Notes: generated by a model not told the origin, from the letters alone. Positions 33,859-45,796 are shown, counted from the first letter of the stretch. The stretch is 64,000 nucleotides of DNA from Phascolomyces articulosus (GCA_025677815.1 JAIXMP010000008.1:372001-436000); one strand, 5' to 3'. Translations and numbers: made by a program.

Positions 33859-35187
33859 ATGATTACAACTTCATCTCCTTCATATCATAACGTTTTTTGT
33901 CCAACGGCTGGCACTTATAGTAGTTATTATTTTGATGCTTTACGTGCCAATAGTCGACGTAGTAACAAACGTGTTTCATTAGTAAAAAACACAATATCGC
34001 GTGCTCATCCTCTTCAACAGCAACAACTGGAACAACAAAAATCTGTCATTGAAAAAAAGAAATCATCGCTTGTCAATAAAGCCAATCCTACTAAAAGCAA
34101 TAATAATAATAATAATAATACGATTAAAAAGAAATCAGTCCGATTCAGTGATGGTACTGATCAAGTACGACTATTTTATCAATGGCAAACGCCCCAACAT
34201 CAAGCCAGCGACAAGAAGAACGATATAATAATAAAAAATGATAATGTGCCGCATCAGCAACAACAACAACAGCATCAGCTGACATCAACGACGACGATGA
34301 CCGTAACAAAACCAGTATTATCCAATAATATAGCAACAGAAGAAAAAACGACCATGAAAAAGAAAAACCAACTTTTCTATCAGCTGGAACTGGTGAATCA
34401 TTGTAATGAAGAAAAAATGAATGATATTATTAATCCTACAACAACAATAACAAAAAAAGATCACCCATATCAACCACTTGAATTGAAATCAATTCATGTT
34501 GTACAACCACCAGAACAACAAGAACTATCTACTAGTAGCGTTATGCCAATGGTTGTTGGTACTTGCCATGTTGCTAATGTTGCATTTGAAAAACATGTCA
34601 TGGTACGTTATACCTTTGATGATTGGTCGACATTTACAGACATGGATGCCATGTACTGTGAATCCTTGGCCGATTCGACCTTGGATAGGTTTACCTTTGA
34701 ATTCCGATGGAAAAAGATGGACCACGATGACAATTTCTTGTTACAGTTTGCCCTCCGGTATTCTGTCAATGGGATGGAATTTTGGGATAATAACCATAAT
34801 GAAAATTATTGTGCACGCCTCACCGTTGTTCAACCCTCGAACACTAATGATGAGAATGAATCTCAACAAGATCAAAAAGAAGATCAGGAGAAATCAACAG
34901 AAGCACCATGGGCATCTTCATCTAGGTTATCATCCAATTTATCCAGTGCTACTTGCATTAATCCTTGGACTACTTCATCATTTTGGACTCGTCGTTTTCC
35001 TAATAATAACAATAATAATAACACTGATACCAGCAATACCCATCATCATTATTTACCATCATCATCACAACAATTTCAACAACCTATACATCCTCCTCAG
35101 CATTTAATATTTTCATCTAATTCACAAAAGCAACACTTTGGTTCATTCTTTATGAGCAATGAACTCCCTTCAACGACTGCTATCTAA
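33859..35187 (+). CDS. Glycogen-targeting regulatory subunit of protein phosphatase 1 (CBM21 protein), 442 aa
   Basis: Single-exon gene. Residues 92-96 (KSVRF, followed by SDG) are the RVxF motif that docks the PP1 catalytic subunit. Residues about 225-323 form a CBM21 glycogen/starch-binding domain, seen in VANVAFEKHVMVRYTFDDW, then a Phe/Leu-rich strand and LRYSVNGMEFWDNNHNENY with the conserved WDNN. These two features together define the PP1 regulatory subunit 3 / Gac1-Pig1 group, which directs PP1 to glycogen synthase and so promotes glycogen storage. The remainder is low complexity with Gln, Asn, Thr and His runs. Family members usually have extra linkers of this sort. The start is the first ATG after a CT-rich leader; no in-frame ATG upstream competes. 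Confidence 0.92.
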   Translation: MITTSSPSYHNVFCPTAGTYSSYYFDALRANSRRSNKRVSLVKNTISRAHPLQQQQLEQQKSVIEKKKSSLVNKANPTKSNNNNNNNTIKKKSVRFSDGTDQVRLFYQWQTPQHQASDKKNDIIIKNDNVPHQQQQQQHQLTSTTTMTVTKPVLSNNIATEEKTTMKKKNQLFYQLELVNHCNEEKMNDIINPTTTITKKDHPYQPLELKSIHVVQPPEQQELSTSSVMPMVVGTCHVANVAFEKHVMVRYTFDDWSTFTDMDAMYCESLADSTLDRFTFEFRWKKMDHDDNFLLQFALRYSVNGMEFWDNNHNENYCARLTVVQPSNTNDENESQQDQKEDQEKSTEAPWASSSRLSSNLSSATCINPWTTSSFWTRRFPNNNNNNNTDTSNTHHHYLPSSSQQFQQPIHPPQHLIFSSNSQKQHFGSFFMSNELPSTTAI

Positions 35188-38100
35188 TAAGCATTCTATT
35201 TCTCATAATCATTTATTTCACACCTTCATTTAATCATCATTATCCAATAATTTGACTCCAACAAAAACATGTTATTCTTTTTTTTCCCTCGTACAACTAT
35301 TTTTTTTTGTAGTTTAAAGTAAAAAGAAAGAAAAAAAAGTCTCTATTTGTATTATTATTTTCTCATCCGTTTGTATTTTTATTTGACCAAAAAAAATATA
35401 TATAAAAAGTTTTTCTCTCTCTCGTGTAATTTTTTAATTAATAATATTCTTCCATTGGTAGTGTTTGGAATGATTGCTTATAAAAATACCTACTAGATTA
35501 TATAATTATTATACGAATATCTGATAAAAAGAAAATATCTCGAGTAAATGGAAATGTATCACGCCATCTCATTTGCATTTTTTTTGTTTGGTTAATCGGT
35601 ACATTCCTTATTTGGTTCACTAACCATTGCATGGGAGGAGATCATCTTGGATCATCCAGATGGTCAAAGTGTTCCTTTTTTAATAGTAAATATCAATCAC
35701 TACCTTACTCTAATTTTTTCACATTATACAATTTATACTATTGTTATGTGATATCACTTTCTATATTTTCCATGATTTTCGTAAATAATTCTTGGTCACA
35801 AAAAAACACTCTTCATGCTTGTGCTCTATAACTAATTAATAAATAGTTTGATGATCTTAGCCAATCAAACCCATGGGGCTCTTTCGTGTTACTATATACA
35901 GGGTGTGTTACTCAAGTATTTATTTGTTGTTGATACCTCATTGTTGTGGGTATTGTGCTAATTTTATATACCCCACACCACAAAAAAAAAATTGATAAGG
36001 CGCGTGATGAGAGCAAGCAAAAATGAGTGAGATGGTTGATGATAAGGATAACTACGGGTTTCTTTGACAATATCATACACATGAAACAATGGTTAACATG
36101 AATAATTATTAGGTTTTTTCAAGCAAACGGACACAAATTGATTATTTTTTATTTAAAAAGGAATAAAAACAAGTGATGGGGAGGAAAAGTGATGTATTTT
36201 TCTCTTAAAACAGTGCTAACTGTCCTTACTCGCTCCGCTTCGGGTTATTCAGTAGGCGTCGTCGCAAGGGAAGGTTCCCCCTCCTTTGTTGGTCACCTAA
36301 TATGGGGGCAAGTCCCCCATACCCCCATAGCAGACGTGTTCAAAGCTGAATAAATATTTCATGGAATTATTGAAAAAGTAGACAATAAGGATTGAATGAT
36401 CCCTATCAGTGATATTTTTATCTTTTTGGAATTGTTACGTATATGTAATATATACCAATTCTATTTATTATGGAGTGTGGCTATCCCTTATAACTGATAC
36501 TAATTTATAATAATATTCACCACTTTTTTTGGCTGCTTTTAATTATATTTATCCTGTATTAAATTATATGTATACTAATAGATCTTCTGGTTAGCCTTTA
36601 AAAATGCTACACTGTTAAATTGTTAATTAGAGCGATTGATAAGTGATGTTTAATAGTGTCGGATCTGATTAACAATTTGTATGCCATTAAAACTTTCTAC
36701 TGCTACGTACCAGTAATAGTTATTAAAAAGAATAATATATACGCATGTTTAAAATCTATTTTATAGAACAATAAATAAAAGAAAACATTTATATGCATAT
36801 ATTGAAGAATGTAACACGTACGACGTATATGTAATTTTAAGATCGAAGAGGCATAAAATGTCTAGAATGGAACTTGTATAAAGATCAATCAATAAAAATT
36901 AAATGATAGAAAATCTTTTGAATTCTATGACACCGCAATAAATATATAAATTGATATGTGTGTAAGTTTGAAAATAGGATATGAGTACAAAACATTGTAT
37001 AAACTATGTTCCAGGTATAGAACCCTGAAAATTCCTTACCAACTGCTGAACTTTCATCATTGATTTCATTTATTATTTATTTTTCCTTCTGTTATGAATT
37101 TAGACTGGTTCAATCCATTACTATAGCATCCTCTTTCTTTCACCCTTGTATTTTTTTTATCAACACATATTCAATAAGTTATTTTATCCATCTACTACAT
37201 ATAAAGTATAAAATACTAAAGATTAATCATTATGTGTTTGAAGCAATATATCAAGTATAAAAATAACTAAAAGTTTTAAATTTTAATAAGAAACGGACAC
37301 TCATTCTACATAGGATCAAATTAGATCGACGTGGTTCCGAGTCTCAGGAGGGTCTTGTTAGCCTACTCTTCTTTTTTCGCGTCTATACAAATAGAGAAAT
37401 ATCGTGTGTATGTTGTGCATCACATTGATATTATTTTCATAAAAAAGGGTGTATCTAAGACTTGGATTGCTTCAAATAAAATCAAATAAAAATAGTGTGC
37501 TTACAATTGGCTTGCTGTGATTTTATTTTATTTATATGATAAAATGTAATATACCTCATGCTTAAAATAAACATACCAATGGGCAAATATAAATACAACC
37601 CATCATTATAAATTACAAGTATGTTGCCTCTTTCTTTTTCTTTAATCTTTTCTCCTTCAATCGTTCTAACGTGGGAAAACGTATTTGTTGTGCTGCGGAA
37701 TACAGCTGCCAAACTAACCAATGTCAATGAACAACGGAAGCCTGTAACTGCGTTAATACTTGTGGATGTTCAACGTAAATTGTTTACTGCTGTTATTATT
37801 ATTACAAAACCAATAATGACATTATGAAAACACATATTTTTTTTTTCGTAATAAGGGAGGATTTAGCTGTCATAGTAACTGCGTTTATTCAAACGGCTCA
37901 AAGGAAGCTAATTAAACAGCTATTAATTCAAAATGTTTTTTTTGCATCATGACGATCCCTTTTGAAATACAAATGTTAAAATGATAATCCATTGATTATT
38001 ATTGGTTATTTTTATAATAAACTTTCAAATGTTTTCTATAATATACATAGTTTAATGCAGTATTTGCTTTTGTGGATATTTCACCACATTAATGAAAAGC

Positions 38101-38809
38101 CTTCAAACTGGAGTATCATATTTATTTCTGCAGTACATAGATATATCACTTTTTACATAATAACATTCATTTTTGTTTTATCAGCTTGTATATTATTATA
38201 TAGTACATCATTTTGTAAAGCGATGTATTATACTATATGCCCCTTATTTTAATACAATAACTAGACCATACAAAAATGATTAAATCACCATGAGAAATGT
38301 GTGTGCAATGTGTAATGTGCATACATATGTGCGGAAACGTAGAATTTTACATGTTTTTTGAACATATTATGTGCAGATTTACATTTTGTACAATTTTGAA
38401 CACATTGATTTCTTTCATTATTGGATACCATGGATACATTTCCATGAACCAGGCATGTAAATATTATTGAATTAGATATTACATGCATACGCTTATGATT
38501 CGTAATAGAAACAATACTATCAAACAGATTGGGGATTATACACACTTAAAAGCAGTTCATACATGATTTATATTTTATTTAAAAACTAAAATAGTTGTGT
38601 TTTATTATTTTATTAAATGAAATACTGAGCTTTTATTTCCTAAACTGAATTAACAAGAACTGTAATTAGATCGCGTAATTGTCTTATGCATTAGCTTAAA
38701 AAATATATGAACCTTGGGTGGGTTTTTTATCCTCTTTACGTTTTTTCCAATCTACAGTATGAGAGCCTTAGTTGTATTTACTATGTATTGAACTACGTGC
38801 ATCTTCTTT
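35188..38809. other. 3.6 kb gene-poor region
   Basis: AT-rich sequence with no intact gene. It holds the GC-rich island at 36225-36345 and a short Cys-rich but stop-broken stretch at about 37660-37795. The frames at 35631-35831, 37060-37260, 37992-38252 and 38285-38545 lack any support. Confidence 0.45.
36225..36345. repeat. GC-rich island with internal palindromes, foreign to its surroundings
   Basis: About 120 bases far richer in G and C than the surrounding DNA. It contains CGCTCCGCTTCGGG and GGGGGCAAGTCCCCCAT, both able to fold into hairpins, and a run of CCCCCATA. Such GC clusters resemble those in organelle genomes and in some repeat ends, so a mitochondrial-derived insert or a repeat fragment is possible. 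No coding frame or tRNA fold was recognised. Confidence 0.4.
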
Positions 38810-39655
38810 CTAATGCAAAGAAAACTGAGGGAATCTAGTAATCAAATCATCCATTAATTCTAAGGAAGAGATGTTCCAATCACTGGCAGCCTCCTTAAAA
38901 TTATCTTCATTAAATTCAATTTCTGTTTGAATAACAGGGACAGATGATCCATAATCCATCTGTCAATCCTTATTTTGTTGTTGATTTTTTGTTGCTCTCT
39001 TGCACTTAGTTCAGTTGGACATAGAGGAAAAGATAAAGCAATACACAGCAAACAGTACTGAAATTGGCACAGTAATTATATTTTGTGTAACATATATTTA
39101 CGGTAATACGTTTAAAAATTCGGTTTTTATTTTACGTCTCAATTGAACACTTTGTCCTTGGCGGAAATTTTTGTTCGAGACAGATAAAGGAAGATATAAG
39201 CATATGAAAACTCTGCGCTCAGAAGCAAAGAAAAAGTTAAGAGAGAAAAGTTAAAAGGTATGTCATACAAAAGATGAGGGGTTATAGAGAGTCTGTTCAT
39301 AGAAAGCAAGTGGCATAAGTATGTAGCTGTATCTAACTAAGTAATAAAGTAAACTAGGGGAAAAAGGAAATAGAAAGGAAAGAGGAAAAAAGAAATAAAA
39401 AAAAAAAAAGAAAAGTAGTTATAAAAATAGTATAAACAGTATACCTACTCAGCTTCAGGAGGAGGAGGAGTGATCCAATTGATAAACCCTGTCCATGGGA
39501 ATCATCGTAATATTGCTGTAAATTGCTGTCGGGATGGTGATATGCGTCAAGTTCGACAAGAATTTTACATACAATCGGCCAGATATGTGTTAGGTATTGT
39601 ATTCGACGTGGTGATTGGGCTCTATACACAAATTTTACTTGTAGTGCTGCTATTC
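38810..39655 (-). CDS. Unknown multi-exon gene fragment, 5' end not found
   Basis: Three exons fit together in phase on the minus strand: about 39655-39445, 39212-39110 and 38959-38810 (stop). The first reads protein-like sequence such as THIWPIVCKILVELDAYHHP and DDSHGQGLS; the second ends RRKIKTEFLN; the last reads EFNEDNFKEAASDWNISSLE and ends FPQFSLH. Each piece alone is short, but the matching phases and the natural composition argue for one coding unit. No ATG start was found: the frame upstream of about 39655 meets a stop, and no clear splice donor supplies the beginning. It may be a truncated gene, a relic of a mobile element, or a real gene with an unseen first exon. I do not recognise the family. 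Confidence 0.4.
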
Positions 39656-40327
39656 ATCCCGACAATGCTGGGAAGTTTGGTTAGGTGACGCATTATTTTG
39701 GTTTCAGATTTGGAGTGGGCGCCGTATATCATGCGGATGCATTGGTTTTGGCTTTTTCAATATTGGCTAGTTGAGGTTTGGTGAAAGTTAAAATAGCTAG
39801 ACCATACTCGAATTTTGGTCTTATGAATTATGCGTACAGTTGACTGGATAAGATGCACGAAAAGCCAGAAGGTACAGTAATACATGTTTTTCCAAATTAT
39901 TAGCGCCAAACTGAAGTAAATTTTATTTAATCACACACTGAAAATAAGAATGGCGTAACTAGGATGAAATATGATATTCTGTAACCTATAGGAGCGTTGG
40001 GATAGACTATAAGGTAAAAGAAATTGGGTCAAGATCGACAATCCCAGAGCAATGACCATTACTTCCTTTTTTAGGCTTGAGGGGAGTAGGCTTTAAGTAT
40101 GAATCCAACCGTTTTGGTGGCAAGGTGTTTTAATGACGTTTTGTTATGAGATTGCTTGATTTTTTTTTTTTGGTCGAATTAACGGATTCCTCTACAAAAA
40201 GCTACTGAAGCGTTCTATATGCAGTAAAGAACCTTCTGAAAAGAGTAAATAAAGTGATAAAGATATTAATAAAAGGTGTATGAAGTGATCGGTTATGGAT
40301 TAAATAATAAAATAAATAAAGATAGAT
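39656..40327. other. Intergenic, no feature recognised
   Basis: AT-rich sequence between the unknown fragment and the possible LTR. It may contain the missing 5' part of the gene at 38810-39655, but no convincing exon was found. Confidence 0.35.
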
Positions 40328-40496
40328 TGTGTGGGAGTTCTTATTATCAGGAATTATACGTCTGAAACCACACGAGGAATAGTCTTATTATTACAAAAGA
40401 ATAGTGAATGTAATATTATCTCACTTATTCAAAAGACAAAAAGTTTAAAGTAAAGGATAAGTTTAAGATATTTTATTAAGAAAATAAAGTAGAGAA

Positions 40497-40557
40497 CTGA
40501 GAACTGGGAACTGGGGATTAAGAACTGAGGGTTAAGAACTCAGGAGTAAAGAACTAA
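40497..40557. repeat. Imperfect GAACTGAG/GAACTGGG repeat
   Basis: Five or six diverged units of roughly 8-16 bases, each containing GAACT, in direct orientation. It lies within the possible LTR. Confidence 0.5.
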
Positions 40558-40615
40558 AGATTTTCTAATCGAAATTGATCTTCTATTTATACTATTTGCT
40601 TCTGCAATAATTTGT

Positions 40616-40695
40616 AAAAGCAAATGCAAATGCTATCAAAAGCAAATGCAAATGCTATCAAAAACAAATGCAATTGTTACAAAAGCAAATGCAAC
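40616..40695. repeat. 22-bp tandem repeat (AAAGCAAATGCAAATGCTATC type)
   Basis: Three to four copies, the last ones diverged, all containing GCAAATGCAA, an octamer-like motif. It lies within the possible LTR. Confidence 0.65.
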
Positions 40696-41035
40696 ATGTG
40701 AATGAGATTCAGCCAGAAAGAATGCTTTATATTACTTTATAATAGAATATACTTTAATAAGAATAATGCTGTTACTAATAATGAAATAATAATAATAAAA
40801 ATAGTAAAAGAAAATGTTAACTATTGAACGGACTAAGGAGCGCTACACTATAATATATAATAATATTAATGAATGGAAAAACTGTTGAACCATCAGCTCA
40901 GCATGTATATTTTTTATTACATATCACAAAAAGGATCTTATTTACCTTTAATCGCCAATTATACCCACAGTCAAAGATTGATCTTCAGCACTTGTGCTCA
41001 TTTCTGCCTTTAACACTCTTTCAAATGATAAGATT

Positions 41036-41621
41036 TTACCGTCTACCATTGGTTTCATTACCATATATCGTTACTAACTCATCAAGAAGATCTACTTCTT
41101 GGTTGTAGCCAGGTTTATTTTTATAATCCTATGTTTATATAGTGTGTGGGTAATCAAAAGATAAGTGATTAAAACATCGCATATCAAAGCTATAGATTAA
41201 ATCAACAATAGCAGTACTACACTTACAACTGAGCCGAAATTATAGTTTTGGTTCATCTCGTCAGCAAGGTTGGCTATAATTGGCTGTTTGGTGGATACTT
41301 CTTCAAATGCTTCCAAAGGCTTGAGACAACGAAGTAACTTAAGAATCTAAAAAACATGGGAAATATAAATAGTTATTGACCCAATGACCCCAGTACCAAG
41401 ATATAGACCATAATGATCGGTCAAAAGCTTACATCCATCTTGGCGATCATATCCTTTTTTGCTTGTTCAAATTTGGTCCTAGGCTTCTGACGGGGTTGAC
41501 GTAACTAGGGCTGTAAGGTATTAAGCTGCCATCTGAGCTAAATTTGGCCACTGGGTTTAGGGTTGCTAATAGGAGAGTTCTGTTGCCTTTTAACAATCTA
41601 CCTGCAATATTGGTATTCATA
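41036..41621 (-). pseudogene. Second gene of a PIF/Harbinger-type relic (putative DNA-binding protein)
   Basis: The minus-strand ATG at 41621-41619 overlaps the transposase stop by four bases (ATGA). The first frame runs natural-looking protein (SSDGSLIPYSPSYVNPVR) to about 41495, where a one-base shift moves it to the frame KPRTKFEQAKKDMIAKMD ending at a donor at 41433. Two further exons, 41346-41227 and 41128-41036, follow in phase to a stop. PIF/Harbinger elements carry a second, Myb/SANT-like gene beside the transposase. Position and the charged helical character fit that, but no domain is proven. The frameshift makes it a relic unless the shift is a sequence error. Confidence 0.5.
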
Positions 41622-42975
41622 TTGCTTGGTTAAGTTCTTCCTCGTCATATACTCTTTCTAAATTTTCACCAGTGATAATATTATGTAGAACAATGCATGC
41701 TTCGATCCAATCTACTATACGTTTTGCGTCACTTTTTTCTTTCAGACGATTTGGTAATTCTTGAAGACTTTGAAAACGCATCTTCAGAATTCCAATAGTA
41801 TGCTCAATTGCAATTCGTACCTTTCAATCATAAAAAAAATAAGTAGGTGCTATAACGTATATGACTATCTTCTACACCACTACTATAAACTATTAGATAG
41901 AATATACTTACAGAACTAAGTTTCATGTTGAATGCCTCTTGTTCATCAGTCAAATCTTGATTTCGTGGTTTTTTATATGGAACTATAACATGTGGCAGAC
42001 ATTCGAAACCAGTGTCACCTAGAAGATATTCTTCGTTGCGGAAGTAGGGTGGAGAGCCATTGTATAAAACATTATTTCGGAATATACGACTGTCATGCGT
42101 GCTTCCTGGCCAAGCAATATAAGCATATGTAATTTGTTTGAGGCTATTACACACTAGAACACCAGATATTACATATCTTTTTTATATGAAAAGTAACTCG
42201 GGGGTTCAATGCAAGGTTCATTTGCAAAAGGAAACAGAGTGCCATCAATAATGCCAATACAATCGGTAAATCCAGATTCAGCACCAAACTCATTCTTTGA
42301 TAAGTTTTTGTCTAATTCTGATGGCCAACAAACACAGGTTGGCTTCAATGATAAAATAACTTCAAGCATCTATTTGTGTAGTTTATAACACACAATAAAA
42401 TAGTACGTTCTTTATTAATATGTATACATATATATATATATGCATAAAAAATAACACGTCATCCAAGGAACCAACAATTACCTCCTATTCCGCAATATCT
42501 GGCAACACATCCAACACTTGCTGCATTTCCATAAAAACCGAGGCGTCGAAGTGTTACAAGTAGCTGCAAAAGTACTGGTTTTGAGGCTTTGGTCCTTTAG
42601 ATACAAAAGCTGTATGGTCTCGAATCTTCATAAGAATTGTCAAAAAAGTTTTTCTTGACATCCGAACTTCCTGTATAAACCGCTGTTCATCAAGCTCTTT
42701 AAATAACCATCAAATTCGAATTGGAGCACGAGCTATCTTTTGAGATCTGTCTAGATATCTTCTACTGCAGCTTTCATGAAAAGTTTTACCCCATGGAATT
42801 GATACCAAAGCAAAGCATTTCCATCATCTTATAAATCATTATCACAATCTGAGCTATCGTATTCAAAGTCATCATCCATTTCGAGTAATACTACAGCCGT
42901 TTCCCAAATCAATTGTAAACAGGCAATAACACCCAAAGCATACTCAGCTTTACGTTTTTCCGTGTGTCCAGGCAT
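41618..42975 (-). pseudogene. Decayed PIF/Harbinger-type (HARBI1-like, DDE_4) transposase
   Basis: The 3' half is well kept: FTDCIGIIDGTLFPF holds the first catalytic Asp, YIAWPGSTHDSRIFRNN the second, and after an intron (41911-41821) the exon 41820-41618 starts with IAIEHTIGILKMRFQSLQEL, holding the Glu. A one-base deletion in an A-run at about 42178-42183 breaks the frame between the first two motifs. The 5' part, from an ATG at 42975, has at least two in-frame stops and frame changes, though stretches such as RKTFLTILMKIRDHTAFVSK are still readable. It can no longer make an active enzyme. No terminal inverted repeats were found with confidence, so the element's limits are unknown. Confidence 0.8.
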
Positions 42976-43651
42976 TGTTATGAAGTAGATAGCTAGATTT
43001 ATTTAAAAGAAGTAAAAAAGTGAAAAAAGCAACAAAAAAAAAAAAAAAGAAATATTTCATTCAAATGAAAAATAAATGCATAACTGAGCGCCCAATTAAT
43101 CCTGAATGGAATGAAATCCCCATTTGGTAATTATTCCATTTGAAAATTTTCATTTAATAAAAGAACACCCCTATTTATTTTTATCACATTTAATCTGTAC
43201 AAACTAAAAAAAAATATGCTGTTGAAATAATGGTTTAAGGCCTATGTTTGTGTTTTAGAAGTTTGAGAGAGTTTTATAATGAAAAAACATGGTACAACAA
43301 AGTAAGAATAATACAGTACGATACGTTTTAATTTTATTAAAAAAAAAAAACTTGACAATTCTACTCATCCATATCTAAGTAAATAAATACTTCAAATACA
43401 CAAAGCTTAAACTTATCAATAAACGTATGGTTGATTCTAATCAACCAATAACCAACACAACCAGAAGATAATGATGTATAGAATATTGCTTCTATAATTG
43501 TATGATATATATAAAATTAACTACGTATGAACAGTGGAATGTCAATCCATTTAAGCTGATGTTCCGTCTTTTCTTCTCCAATATGTTTATGATAGACACT
43601 TATTGTTCGATTTCAATTGTATCTTTTTGTTATTAAATATCCCTGTTGTAC
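42976..43651. other. Flank of the Harbinger-type relic
   Basis: AT-rich, with a poly-A/T run at about 43030-43050 and short inverted AAATGAAA/TTTCATTT motifs between 43060 and 43160 that might be remnants of an element end. No gene is recognised. Confidence 0.35.
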
Positions 43652-44265
43652 TTAATTGATTGAACATCTTATAAACTGGGACGCATGCGACACCTTAATA
43701 CCATCAGTCAAATAATGGTTCACTATTCTGTAAGCTCGTTCAATTATTTCATTGGTACATAGTTATCCCGTCTATTACCTTGTAAGAAGGTGTGTATACA
43801 TACCATGAATTTTTTCTACCTTGTGGAAAGAAAGTATTTTTGACCGCTTAATTGATTTTTTTTTTGTAAATCGTCCTGGAAATCGCATGATCTCTCCTGA
43901 CATACGAAACAGCTCAGCCTTGGATAGATGTATTTTTTTTCAAGGTGTTTAAGAGATCCTCAGTAATAAAAAAAAAGACTAGACTGCCCGTTGTGGTTTG
44001 ATTTTATCGTCAAGATCAACATAATAATGTGACAGACGGACATGAAAGTAACCAAAGAAATATACTAGCCTTGAGGAAAGATGATGAACATGATACCAAA
44101 CTGTAGTAAGACTAACTATTTTTTTGAATATAGTTTTGGGCGAGTGAATACCAATATTTTGAATATAACAAGTTACCTTGTCGTATTCTTGATTCAATGC
44201 AGAGCCTTTGTTTCACTCAACGACCGAATCGATGGATGAAACAGCAGTGTGTCTTTCTCAGCCAT
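43652..44265 (-). pseudogene. Decayed protein-coding relic, family unknown
   Basis: Coding-like pieces occur in order on the minus strand but in shifting frames. An ATG at 44265 opens MAEKDTLLFHPSIRSLSETK, then a frame shift leads to NQEYDKVTCYIQNIGIHSP. A later exon-like piece near 43918-43820 reads AELFRMSGEIMRFPGRF followed by basic residues. A last piece reads EIIERAYRIVNHYLTDGIKV and ends at a stop at 43652. The composition is natural, but frameshifts and stops separate the parts. It might be an old gene or a mobile element remnant. Confidence 0.35.
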
Positions 44266-45796
44266 ATACTGGTATTATGAGACATCATTTTTTTTTTCTT
44301 TCGTTGTATTTATTATCAATATTGATTCACATCCATTTGATCGTAAGATGGTATTCTCTATAATATAATGGACCAGCTCTGTATACGATCCTTCATCATT
44401 CCATTGCATCTATCCTCTAGGCTTACCCATTATACCTACTATCCGCCATTACTCTTCTACTTTTTCCAATTCTGTCATTCTATTCCTTCCAACTCTCCTA
44501 TAGCTAGGTTACAGTATATCACACCTCGTCTAGTTATGCCATTCTTATTCTCAGTGTGTGATTAAATAAAAGAGAACTCGTTAAGTTCATTATATTTATA
44601 CAGAAAAAAAAGTCTTTGATTGAATCACCAAGGCATACTCTGATGATGCTGGGCGAACCACTGATGGACGCAAACACACTCCAATGCAAACGCAAAATCA
44701 TTGGAGCAAAATAACTAACGCAAATCAGTTCCAGCCCTTTTTTTCCCCTTACCAAAATCCAGTTTGACCGAACTTTGACAACTTTCAGCTTTACCACGAC
44801 AGTTTTTTTTTCATTTTTTGTTTAGAACATGCTTGAAAATAGTTACTATGGATTTAAAAGTTTAAAAAATTATTTTGAATATATCCCAAATTTCAGGTAA
44901 ATTTTGGCAGTTATAAGTGATATACACCTTATAGTAACGAATCCATGTATCATATGTTAATAAACTTTTTCAATAATTTTGTTTCTGTTTTTATTAACAA
45001 CTGATCCTCATTGCCATATATTGCCCGTTCTAATCCTATATTATTTACTTTTATTATATTCAGGTACTACTACCACCAACGATCTACTATGAACTTTTTT
45101 AAACAAAAAATAAGACAAGAATTGAAAGAGTCGTTCTACTATGGATTGGATTCATGTCTGAACAAAGGAAATCAATTTGGAATGCTTATTGTGTATGTCC
45201 TTAAATTGTCTTCTTTTTATGTACTTTGTTATGATTTCAGATATTGATTACGTAAAATTGAATACATCTCTATCCTCCTGCAACAGAGATACGTTCTGAT
45301 CATTTGATTTTGTTTCCAAACGATATATATTACTTTTTGGAAACCCATATAGTACATGATGACAGCTTAATAAACATATTTCACATTGGGATGTCTTCTT
45401 TGTGGATTCATATTTCTTTTTTTTTTAAAAAAAAAACGAGGCAATGGATCGAACTTCGAACACCTGTATGCTATATTTAGTTGCATCCATAAAAAAAACA
45501 ATTGGGAGACTTTATTTAAAGAAGGATTTCATAAAGAAGTTGAAGAAGGGGGAACAAAATTTAATTAAATATGACAATGAACAAAAGAAATAGAAATTCG
45601 CAATAGCTAGCTAAATAAGGCAAACGAAGCAAGACAATAACAATGCTACATGAAAGGCAACCATTTTCGTAATGAAAAAAAAACATTGACGCTTAGTTTA
45701 GATTGTAATTTGTTATTTTTTTTCTTTTTTTTTACTAATAAAAAAAAGAATCTACCTTCTTTTTCTACTTTTTTTGGTTTTACGAAAAGAAGTACG
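44266..45796. other. Intergenic region before the coiled-coil gene
   Basis: No supported gene; frames at 44368, 44534 (minus), 45011 and 45386 lack splice or family support. TTTTTTTAAAAAAAAAA near 45419-45436 is a simple palindrome. The last 150 bases are T-rich leader for the gene at 45797. Confidence 0.4.

Larger units (their letters stand above)
40328..40847 (+). repeat. Possible solo LTR
   Basis: A 520-bp block that begins TGTGTGGGAGTTC and ends GAGCGCTACA, the TG...CA form of retrotransposon long terminal repeats, with a TATA-like TATTTATACTATTT inside. I could not find matching target duplications at the two edges or a second copy in the window, so the ends and the identity are provisional. 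Confidence 0.3.

Noticed and set aside
38285..38545. 86-codon minus-strand frame with several cysteines
   Set aside because: The cysteine spacing matches no motif, there is no signal peptide, and the DNA shows no coding bias.
45425..45480. tRNA-like GGATCGAACTTCGAAC on the plus strand
   Set aside because: A possible T-arm core, but no acceptor stem, anticodon arm or D-arm could be paired around it.
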